Of a stretch of DNA of 6,551 nt, positions 1 to 5,378 are shown one piece after another. The notes beneath the pieces were generated by a model. The model was not told the origin of the DNA. It made no database searches and saw only the letters and a list, made by a program, of their open reading frames with translations. Both the position numbers and the translations under genes were made by a program. Numbering within the stretch: the first letter of the stretch is position 1; every line of letters starts with the position of its first letter. The DNA lies in contig JAEOTF010000512.1 in NCBI GenBank assembly GCA_016840025.1, positions 1 through 6,551 on the forward strand, in the 5' to 3' direction. The DNA is from Candidatus Hodarchaeota archaeon (GTDB lineage Archaea > Asgardarchaeota > Heimdallarchaeia > Hodarchaeales > YT1-039).

Positions 1-1064
1 AAGATTTTTTTATACAGATCAATGGTTGATTTTGGAGGTACTGTTTCTTTTTCTTTCTTTTTCAGAGAAATTGCTTCTTCTGGACATGTACCAACACAAA
101 CTCCACAACCAATGCATCGATCCATGTTAACTGAAGATATATTATCAATTATCTCTAGTGCTTCCATTTGACATCTATCTAAGCAGGTTTCACAGCCAAT
201 ACATAATTCTGGATCTACCGCTGCAAAATAATTACTTGTAAATAACTCAGCAGGTTTGGGAAATAATTTCGCTGTGGTTAGGACTCCACAACAATCACCA
301 CAACAGCAACAAATAAACTCAGGATCTTGCGTATTTCCAGGTTGAATGACTAATCCCGCATCTTCCGCTTTCTGTAATATTTCTAATGTTTCTTCCTTTG
401 TAATAATACGATCGGGCTCAAATTTGTCAAATAATGATGAATCACTCGGAAAGGTTATACAAGTTTCACGAATGTCAGTTAATTTACAATTGTCTCCAAG
501 TAGATCTGTTCCCTGTCTACAAATACAATTCCGTACACCAAATTTGCCATCTTTCCTCATTATTATTTCTCTTATGTCATCATAAGTAGCTACATTGGTT
601 ACTTTATTAGAAATGCTCTTATTTACAGGTACAACTCTTAATTGAGGAACTTTTGTACGGTGTATTTCTTTACTAAATTCATCTACATAATCTTCGCAAT
701 CTTGAATGAATTCTTTAGTCAAACGGTTGACTTGAAATTCAAACATTCCGATTGCGAATTGTGCGTAACTGTAGTGTTTTATACCGTTCTTTTTACTTGG
801 AAAAATAGATCCTTTCATAACCAAACGATCTAAGACTGTTTCTAATTCTTTAATGGTCATAGCAGGATAGAGTTTCTTTATTCGAGAAAAGATACGTTCT
901 ACAGTTTCAGGTATAATATTCAGGTATAATGCAATATTTGCCTCTTCTTGAGTAAATAAATGTTTAAGTATGCGAATTTCCGCTCCAGAATCGGTTACTG
1001 GCATACCTACAGGCATCCTGTCTATACGTTGTCTCAATTGATGATAAATTTCATCTGAACTCAT
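1..1064 (-). CDS. Winged-helix/4Fe-4S dicluster ferredoxin-type protein, 3' end outside window
   Basis: I translated this open frame by hand: 354 codons without a stop, leaving the window at the left edge, so the C-terminus is missing. Residues about 25-105 read like a winged-helix region (an EIRILKHLF start, a KELETVLDRLVMKGSIF helix, then a wing ending in HYSYAQF). A middle segment carries Cys180, 182, 193 and 202. It is followed by a very Cys-dense motif at 251-260 (ICCCCGDCCG). Two classical [4Fe-4S] motifs close the visible part: C288/C291/C294/C298 and C317/C320/C323/C327-Pro. The protein probably transfers electrons in the cytoplasm or senses redox or metal state; there is no signal peptide. 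From memory, similar proteins of about 360-390 residues occur in anaerobic bacteria and archaea, with no defined reaction. ATG at 1064 was chosen. An in-frame TTG at 1073, three codons upstream, lies closer to the AAGGAT element and is an alternative start. The partner enzyme is unknown. Confidence 0.88.
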   Translation of the reverse strand, partial: MSSDEIYHQLRQRIDRMPVGMPVTDSGAEIRILKHLFTQEEANIALYLNIIPETVERIFSRIKKLYPAMTIKELETVLDRLVMKGSIFPSKKNGIKHYSYAQFAIGMFEFQVNRLTKEFIQDCEDYVDEFSKEIHRTKVPQLRVVPVNKSISNKVTNVATYDDIREIIMRKDGKFGVRNCICRQGTDLLGDNCKLTDIRETCITFPSDSSLFDKFEPDRIITKEETLEILQKAEDAGLVIQPGNTQDPEFICCCCGDCCGVLTTAKLFPKPAELFTSNYFAAVDPELCIGCETCLDRCQMEALEIIDNISSVNMDRCIGCGVCVGTCPEEAISLKKKEKETVPPKSTIDLYKKI

Positions 1065-1251
1065 TATATTCAACTTAATCCTTTATTAATCAACTACATG
1101 AGGGATTTATACAATTCAATGTCAATTTTTCTGAAAAATAAATTAATTTGCTAAAATAACAGAGTATAATATTCTATAAAGTATTACTCAGAAATATCCA
1201 TGACAAAGTCCCAGAGAATTGGGAAGTAAAAAGAATTTTGAATGAATAGAG
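1065..1251 (-). promoter_or_regulatory. Intergenic region with probable promoter of the ferredoxin-type gene
   Basis: These 187 bp separate the dehydratase small-subunit gene from the downstream ferredoxin-type gene on the same strand. A TATA-like element (TATAAAT on the minus strand, 1105-1111) lies about 40 bp before the ATG at 1064, which would place an archaeal transcription start near 1080-1085 and give a short leader. An AAGGAT near 1078-1083 may act as a weak ribosome binding site. It is too far from the ATG for ideal spacing and suits the TTG at 1073 better. An imperfect inverted repeat at 1162-1189 (GAGTA...TACTC arms) and a short TCCCA/TGGGA pair near 1210-1225 are weak. A T-rich run (TTCTTTTTAC, minus strand, about 1227-1236) just after the small-subunit stop could be a terminator. 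No gene is visible here. Confidence 0.4.
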
Positions 1252-1782
1252 TTACTTTTTCTTCCTTCGTGGTTTTTTAAGCTTCATTTTAGTATATTCT
1301 ACTAAACCACCCGCCTTAAAGATTTCAGCAGCCTGTGCGTCAAGCTTAGGAAAGGAAAATTCCTTATCATCAAACAATATTTTACCTTCAACAAAATCAA
1401 CAGTAACTTGGCTCATGGATAATTTATCCTTGTTCTCTAAGGCATAAGTTACTGCTTCATTGGACTCAATTGCAGGTAGGGCCTCGTTGATAGCATTTCT
1501 ATAGTAAATTCGAGCAAAACTTGGAGCTATGATAGCACCTACTCCAGAAAATTTAAGACAAGTAACAGCCTGCTCACGGGATGAACCACAACCGAAGTTC
1601 TTTCCTGCAAGAATGATATCTCCTTTTTGCACCTCTTTTGTAAATTCTGGTAAATAATCTTCCATTGAATATTTGGCCATTTCTTCATTTGTTAAAGGTT
1701 GATAGGTATATTTTCCAGGAAAAATTTGATCTGTACTGATATTATCATCGGGAAAAATCCAGAGACGACCCTTAATCTTCAT
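1252..1782 (-). CDS. leuD: 3-isopropylmalate dehydratase-type small subunit
   Basis: Small (swivel-domain) subunit of an aconitase-superfamily hydro-lyase. With the large subunit upstream it would interconvert 2- and 3-isopropylmalate in leucine synthesis, in the cytoplasm. The family signature FGCGSSREQA is at residues 63-72, followed by PSFARIYYRNAIN at 87-99, a conserved segment. The N-terminal loop has DNISTDQIFPGKYTYQ (13-28). Its tip (YTYQ after PGK) is at the place that, in methanogen homologues, separates isopropylmalate from homoaconitate specificity. It matches neither the YLRT I recall for homoaconitase nor a clear isopropylmalate version, so the substrate is not certain. At 176 residues it is slightly longer than the usual ~160-170 because of a strongly basic tail (KMKLKKPRRKKK, 165-176). 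The gene begins 18 bp after the large-subunit stop behind a strong GGAGGT at 1789-1794, so the two are surely co-transcribed. Homoaconitase or dimethylmalate dehydratase are the main alternatives. Confidence 0.9.
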   Translation of the reverse strand: MKIKGRLWIFPDDNISTDQIFPGKYTYQPLTNEEMAKYSMEDYLPEFTKEVQKGDIILAGKNFGCGSSREQAVTCLKFSGVGAIIAPSFARIYYRNAINEALPAIESNEAVTYALENKDKLSMSQVTVDFVEGKILFDDKEFSFPKLDAQAAEIFKAGGLVEYTKMKLKKPRRKKK

Positions 1783-1788
1783 TTCTAT

Positions 1789-1794
1789 ACCTCC
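1789..1794 (-). promoter_or_regulatory. Ribosome binding site of the dehydratase small subunit
   Basis: GGAGGT on the minus strand lies six bases before the ATG at 1782, inside the 18-bp gap after the large-subunit stop. It is a near-complete Shine-Dalgarno match. It fixes the start and shows independent re-initiation within the bicistronic message. Confidence 0.85.
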
Positions 1795-1800
1795 AAGGAA

Positions 1801-3063
1801 TTAAGCTACCTCTAATGGGCTAGTAATCTTACCAGTTATGGCTGATGCTGCAACTGTAGCAGGACTAGCAAGATAAATTTCAGTATCCGTCTTACAGCCC
1901 ATTCTTCCTTTAAAATTCCTGTTTGCACTGGATATAGCGATTTCACCAGGTGCTAGGACTCCTCCATAAGCCCCTAGACATGGTCCACACGCTGGTACTG
2001 CTATTTGTGCTCCTGCTTCAAGGAAAATATCTAATAGCCCCCGTTGAGTAGCCTGTAATAATACTTCACGTGATGCTGGATAAATAAGAAGGCGTACTCC
2101 TTTTCTGACTTTTTCGCCATCCAAAATTTCACCTGCAGCCTCTAAATCTTCTAGACGACCATTTGTACAGGTTCCAAGTAATGCCACATCAATTTTTAGC
2201 TCTGATAGGTCGGAAACAGGCACGACATTTCCAGGATTGTGCGGTTTAGCCACAACAGGTTCAATTTCTGTAACATCATAAGTAAAAGTCTGTTCATAGG
2301 TTGCATCTTCATCTGGGAAAATATTATCGTAAGGATCGATTGCACGGGGGAGAAGCCATCGTTCTGTTTTGGTATCAAATGGAAACATACCACATTTCGC
2401 CCCCATTTCAGCAGTCATATTACAAATAGTCATGCGATCAGAAACCGACATAACTCGTGCAATTTCTCCATGAAATTCAACTGCCTTATAATCAGCACCA
2501 GTTGTTCCCAATTGACCGATGATATGCAAAATTACATCTTTAGCATAAGTACCAGAGGGTAATTCCCCAGTAATTTCGATTTTAATGGTTGTAGTTATTT
2601 TTAACCAGGTTTTGCCAAGCGCCCACACGCTTGCTGTTTCTGTTCGTCCAATAGGAATACCTGCCGCTCCCAAGGCCCCAGCAGTAGTTGTATGGGAATC
2701 TGAGCCTAGAATTAACTTGCCAGGAATAACATGACCCTTTTCAGCGATTAATTGATGACAAATACCTTCACCAGCGTCATAAAAATACTCAATCTCTTGT
2801 GTAGTCACAAATTCTCGAATTACCTTATGATTATTAGCCAATTTTTCGTCTGGTGGAGGAACAGCGTGATCTAGGGCGATAAAGAGTTTTTGATTATCAA
2901 AGACCTTTTTTGCATTCATTTTTTGAAAAATTCCAAAGATCGCAGCAGAGTTGTCATGAGAAAGGATCCGATAGGGAGAAACCATGATAATTTCCCCTTC
3001 AGATACTGTTTCTTTGTCAGCAGCACTTGCTAAAATCTTTTGAATTAGAGTTTGGGAACTCAT
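1801..3063 (-). CDS. leuC: 3-isopropylmalate dehydratase-type large subunit
   Basis: Large catalytic subunit of an aconitase-superfamily hydro-lyase that binds a [4Fe-4S] cluster and, with the small subunit, isomerises isopropylmalate in leucine synthesis. The three cluster cysteines are visible: C299 in GTCTNGR, and C359 and C362 in CGPCLGA. Other family landmarks are DHAVPP (65-70), GSDSHTTTAGALG (120-132), MTICNMTAEMGAKCGMFPFD (211-230) and SANRNFKGRMG (379-389). The length, 420 residues, is that of the archaeal/two-subunit class rather than the ~465-residue proteobacterial LeuC. ATG at 3063 follows GAGG at 3071-3074 after seven A residues. No isopropylmalate synthase or dehydrogenase gene is in the window, so pathway assignment rests on the family. 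Homoaconitase, citramalate-pathway and dimethylmalate-type enzymes share these motifs. All catalytic landmarks look intact. Confidence 0.92.
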   Translation of the reverse strand: MSSQTLIQKILASAADKETVSEGEIIMVSPYRILSHDNSAAIFGIFQKMNAKKVFDNQKLFIALDHAVPPPDEKLANNHKVIREFVTTQEIEYFYDAGEGICHQLIAEKGHVIPGKLILGSDSHTTTAGALGAAGIPIGRTETASVWALGKTWLKITTTIKIEITGELPSGTYAKDVILHIIGQLGTTGADYKAVEFHGEIARVMSVSDRMTICNMTAEMGAKCGMFPFDTKTERWLLPRAIDPYDNIFPDEDATYEQTFTYDVTEIEPVVAKPHNPGNVVPVSDLSELKIDVALLGTCTNGRLEDLEAAGEILDGEKVRKGVRLLIYPASREVLLQATQRGLLDIFLEAGAQIAVPACGPCLGAYGGVLAPGEIAISSANRNFKGRMGCKTDTEIYLASPATVAASAITGKITSPLEVA

Positions 3064-3070
3064 TTTTTTT

Positions 3071-3074
3071 CCTC
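3071..3074 (-). promoter_or_regulatory. Ribosome binding site of the dehydratase large subunit
   Basis: GAGG on the minus strand, followed by seven A residues and the ATG at 3063. It is a partial but well-spaced Shine-Dalgarno element and supports this start over later in-frame ATGs. Confidence 0.7.
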
Positions 3075-3127
3075 GGAGATATTAAGATTATTCCAATGAC
3101 TATATGTTATACTATATCTGGATTGTC

Positions 3128-3134
3128 TATTATA
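3128..3134 (-). promoter_or_regulatory. TATA-box-like promoter element of the leuC-leuD operon
   Basis: TATAATA on the minus strand. Counting about 25 bases downstream puts transcription start near 3105 and gives a leader of about 40 nt that includes the GAGG at 3071-3074. No bacterial -35 element is correctly spaced, which fits an archaeal TBP site better. A second AT-rich stretch (TATAGTATAACATATAG, about 3100-3117) is a competing candidate. Confidence 0.45.
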
Positions 3135-3143
3135 CAGTCTGCT

Positions 3144-3171
3144 GCAAACTTACCACTGTCCATAAGTTTGC
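3144..3171. repeat. Perfect 9-bp inverted repeat, operator-like
   Basis: GCAAACTTA (3144-3152) and TAAGTTTGC (3163-3171) are exact reverse complements separated by ten bases, with one more matched pair beyond a mismatch (3142/3173). On the leuC strand the element ends nine bases before the TATA-like box and is not followed by a T-run. That suits an operator or activator site for the leuC-leuD operon better than an intrinsic terminator of the small gene at 3203-3493. The dyad spacing, about two helical turns centre to centre, fits a dimeric helix-turn-helix regulator; this is inference. Confidence 0.6.
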
Positions 3172-3193
3172 TGAGATTATTTATGAGATTATT
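3172..3193. repeat. Short direct repeat TGAGATTATT x2
   Basis: TGAGATTATT occurs at 3172-3181 and again at 3184-3193, two bases apart, with a 12-bp period. It directly abuts the inverted repeat at 3144-3171 and sits just after the stop of the small gene at 3203-3493. It may be part of the same regulatory region or just AT-rich drift. Confidence 0.45.
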
Positions 3194-3202
3194 CTACTGA
3201 GC

Positions 3203-3493
3203 TTAGAAACGGGCTACAATTTTTTTAGTATTTATATCAATGTAAACTGCTGCTGTTTCAGGAATCCCAATTCCACCTCGTTCAAATCGAACCACAACAA
3301 TATCTTCAATTCCTTTTATAGATTTTAATTGTGGAGTTTCGGAGGCTATACGTATAATTTCAACTTTTTCTAGTAATCTAACAGTAATCTTAGCATTTGG
3401 ATGCTTCTCTCGAAATTTTTTGAAATGACCATCATTTTCCGCGATTTCACGAGCATGGGCTTCATTCTTTACTCCAGTAGATTTATATCCCAA
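3203..3493 (-). CDS. Small conserved-looking protein, possibly PepSY-like; function unknown
   Basis: A 96-residue protein I do not recognise with certainty. It has no membrane segment or signal peptide and no cysteine. The N-terminal half is helical and charged (AHAREIAENDGHFKKFREKHPNA, about 12-34). The second half alternates beta-like strands (ITVRLLEKVEIIRIA, DIVVVRFERGG) and ends with VYIDINTKKIVARF (83-96). That end resembles the closing strand pair of PepSY-type domains (V-Y-V-D-x-x-T-G-K), but the Gly is replaced by Lys and the match is from memory only. The start is TTG at 3491-3493: an in-frame TAG lies three codons upstream, there is no ATG in the frame, and CTCC at 3504-3507 gives a GGAG ribosome binding site ten bases before it. 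It is transcribed towards leuC, 139 bp away, and probably as its own unit. Coding status is likely from the length and amphipathic pattern. Confidence 0.65.
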   Translation of the reverse strand: MGYKSTGVKNEAHAREIAENDGHFKKFREKHPNAKITVRLLEKVEIIRIASETPQLKSIKGIEDIVVVRFERGGIGIPETAAVYIDINTKKIVARF

Positions 3494-3615
3494 GTGTAGC
3501 TATCTCCAAATTCTCTAAGAAGGAATATAAGTATAATATCAATAAGTATAATATCATTAAGTTTTAACTTTATGGCTTAAGAATTATCTGATTTTATAGT
3601 GAAAGGGCGATAACT
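3494..3615. promoter_or_regulatory. Divergent promoter region between the small gene and the membrane hydrolase
   Basis: These 122 bp hold the control signals for two divergent genes. On the minus side there is GGAG (3504-3507) for the TTG start at 3493. The tandem repeat at 3527-3556 provides TATTATA on the minus strand and TATAATAT on the plus strand. Both are placed to give leaders of about 15-40 nt. For the plus gene, a closer ATTTTATAG (3591-3599) could give an almost leaderless transcript; AAAGGG (3602-3607) is a modest ribosome binding site eight bases before the ATG. Which of these elements is used cannot be decided from sequence. Confidence 0.45.
3527..3556. repeat. Exact 15-bp tandem duplication
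   Basis: ATAAGTATAATATCA occurs at 3527-3541 and again, without a gap, at 3542-3556. Each copy contains a TATA-like core readable on both strands. The repeat lies between divergent genes, so it may duplicate a TBP or regulator site; it could also be a recent slippage product in AT-rich DNA. Confidence 0.85.
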
Positions 3616-5292
3616 ATGGAGTCTAGAATATCTATAACTGCTATATGCCTATTTCTTTGCATAAGTTGCGGATTGATCACGATAGGAATGAAAAGTATTG
3701 TTTATCAAGACGTAGAAATCCAGAATGTATCTTATACCGCTGACGGAGTTACTTTAAGAGCCTTTTTGATTAAACCGAAAGAAAAAAACGGGTTAATGCC
3801 GGGATTAATTGTGTTTCATGGGTTTTCTAGCTCTAAAGAGGCGATATTACCTCTTTCCATCGAAATTGCTAAAAATGGATATATTGTTCTTACCCCGGAT
3901 CTACGGGGTCATGGCAAATCGGAAGGAATCGCAAATTTTGATCTTAATGAAATTATAGATATTGAAGCTGGTTTAAAATTCTTGAAAAGTCAAAATGAAG
4001 TCGATCCAGCTAGAATAGGATTCCTTGGACAGTCTTTAGGAGGAGCTGTTGCCCTTATCAGTGGTGCGAAATTAAATGTTACAGCTGTTGTTGGAATTTC
4101 TACTTTTGCGAATCTCACCGCTTGGTCGAAGGAAGTTGGATTTCTTGGGCTTCATAGAATTTCGTATTTCTTTCATTCGGGTTTCCCTAGAGAAAAGGAA
4201 AAACAAGAATATTTGTCACCTATTTCCTATGTTGAAAACCTTACATCGGTTCTATTAATTCATGGAAGTAACGATCATTATATTCCGAAACATCATACAG
4301 AAGACCTTTACAATAAAGCAAGAGGATTTGGCATACCGACTGATTACGTTGTTATCGAGGGAGGAGATCATGATCTCCCTCATCAATCCATTCTAACTAA
4401 CGTTCTTCCGTGGCTTAAAAATGCTCTAAACTCCCCTCAATCCTCAAACAATGTATCAAAAAGTTCACAATTGATCTTTCTTGCATTAACAGGACTATCA
4501 GCTGTTACAATTCTATCCTTCTTCCTTAGTGTGCTATTTATGGGACACTTGGTATTAGAAAAAAATTCTTTGATACTCTCACATGAAGGGGTAGAATCAT
4601 TAAAAAATACCGATGAAACTCCTAAAAAAGTAACAGAATACATATTGATCTTACTTGGCCTTTATATTTCGATTCATATAATTTCAGAAATTAGTATCGC
4701 ATTATTTTCTCCTATATGGAAAATCGAAGGGGGAATTATATTTGCTAAGATTTTACTCCTTATTTTAATCGGTAGTATAGCCTACTTTACTCAAAACTTT
4801 CCAAAAAATATAGAAAACAGAAGAATCTTAATTTTTCAGATTTGTTACATATTATTAGGGATATTAAGTATTTTTATCTCCACAATGATCTTTGGGTCAT
4901 TGGTTCATTTTCCTTTCCTAGGTATAGCAAATTTACTTACCAATTTACCGATTTTATTATTTATAGGAATTACTATTGTCCTAGATGAGATTTTCTTTCG
5001 AGAACAGCTTTATTGTAAATTTATAGAATTGAATTTATCTGTGGTTACTGAGGGTGCGCTACACGTAGTTAGTTTTACCTTATCCAAATTATTAATTATT
5101 GCAGCTTTTCTCTTTGTGTTCAACCTTTTTGAAATAAGACTTTTGTTCTTTGCAGGAGGATTCTTTTGTATAATAGGAATAGTATTGTATTCTCTACGGA
5201 GATGGTTTTCCTTTATTATTACAATTAGCTTTTCTATAGGCATAAATCTGTTTTTGTACTTAACAATGATGACTACTCTCTTTATTTCGTGA
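3616..5292 (+). CDS. Membrane-bound alpha/beta hydrolase fused to a multi-pass CPBP-like domain
   Basis: A 558-residue protein with two parts. Residues 6-25 form a hydrophobic signal anchor or uncleaved signal. Residues about 35-270 are an alpha/beta-hydrolase of the dienelactone-hydrolase/S9-peptidase-like type: oxyanion region HGF (68-70), DLRGHGKSEG (95-104), nucleophile elbow GQSLGG with Ser140, Asp220 in HGSNDHYIP, and His252 in GGDHD. The triad therefore looks complete, and the domain probably lies outside the membrane face. After a linker (270-284) come about eight hydrophobic segments (roughly 285-309, 341-364, 373-392, 403-427, 433-456, 484-506, 507-527, 530-555). The last 215 residues resemble a degenerate CPBP/CAAX-type protease: DEIFFREQL (457-465) for EExxFRG, H483, and SIGIN (540-544) for HxxxN. 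Substrate unknown; esterase, lipase or peptidase all possible. ATG 3616 is kept because the next Met (25) would remove the anchor. Hydrolase confidence is high; the CPBP link is inference. Confidence 0.85.
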   Translation: MESRISITAICLFLCISCGLITIGMKSIVYQDVEIQNVSYTADGVTLRAFLIKPKEKNGLMPGLIVFHGFSSSKEAILPLSIEIAKNGYIVLTPDLRGHGKSEGIANFDLNEIIDIEAGLKFLKSQNEVDPARIGFLGQSLGGAVALISGAKLNVTAVVGISTFANLTAWSKEVGFLGLHRISYFFHSGFPREKEKQEYLSPISYVENLTSVLLIHGSNDHYIPKHHTEDLYNKARGFGIPTDYVVIEGGDHDLPHQSILTNVLPWLKNALNSPQSSNNVSKSSQLIFLALTGLSAVTILSFFLSVLFMGHLVLEKNSLILSHEGVESLKNTDETPKKVTEYILILLGLYISIHIISEISIALFSPIWKIEGGIIFAKILLLILIGSIAYFTQNFPKNIENRRILIFQICYILLGILSIFISTMIFGSLVHFPFLGIANLLTNLPILLFIGITIVLDEIFFREQLYCKFIELNLSVVTEGALHVVSFTLSKLLIIAAFLFVFNLFEIRLLFFAGGFFCIIGIVLYSLRRWFSFIITISFSIGINLFLYLTMMTTLFIS

Positions 5293-5378
5293 GTTCTCCC
5301 TATATAGAGTTTCTAATAATACTATAGCTTTTAAGATTATATGAGAAACATGAATAAAATAGCAAATGAGGTTTTAAC
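5293..5378 (+). promoter_or_regulatory. Short intergenic region with possible promoter of the coiled-coil gene
   Basis: These 86 AT-rich bases separate the hydrolase stop from the coiled-coil start. TATATAG (5301-5307) and a TTTTAAG element (5329-5335) are possible TATA sites. The second would give transcription starting near 5357-5360, a leader of about 20 nt, and GAGGT still included. No strong terminator hairpin is seen, so read-through from the hydrolase gene is also possible. Confidence 0.3.
5368..5372 (+). promoter_or_regulatory. Ribosome binding site of the coiled-coil gene
   Basis: GAGGT lies six bases before the ATG at 5379. This is the same spacing as the small dehydratase subunit's site on the other strand, and it supports this start. 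Confidence 0.75.

Noticed and set aside
346..833. Two plus-strand open frames (346-585 and 642-833)
   Set aside because: They lie antisense to the long ferredoxin-type frame, whose translation carries clear Cys motifs. Their own translations show no domain pattern.
1162..1189. Imperfect inverted repeat upstream of the ferredoxin-type gene
   Set aside because: Only five contiguous pairs before a bulge in very AT-rich DNA. This is expected by chance, so it is noted only within the intergenic entry.
2239..2562. 107-codon plus-strand frame inside leuC
   Set aside because: It is antisense to a well-conserved part of the large subunit and has a low-complexity, Cys/Ser/Phe-rich translation typical of a shadow frame.
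3144..3171. The inverted repeat as an intrinsic terminator
   Set aside because: Neither strand has a T-run directly after the stem, and the element lies next to a TATA-like box of the downstream operon.
3104..3328. 74-codon plus-strand frame across the leuC upstream region
   Set aside because: It overlaps the promoter/palindrome and is antisense to the small gene. It has no convincing ribosome binding site, and the translation looks random.
3616..3690. Lipoprotein signal on the hydrolase (Cys18)
   Set aside because: The residues before Cys18 (Cys-Ile-Ser) lack the Leu/Val/Ile at -3 expected for a lipobox. A signal anchor explains the segment better.
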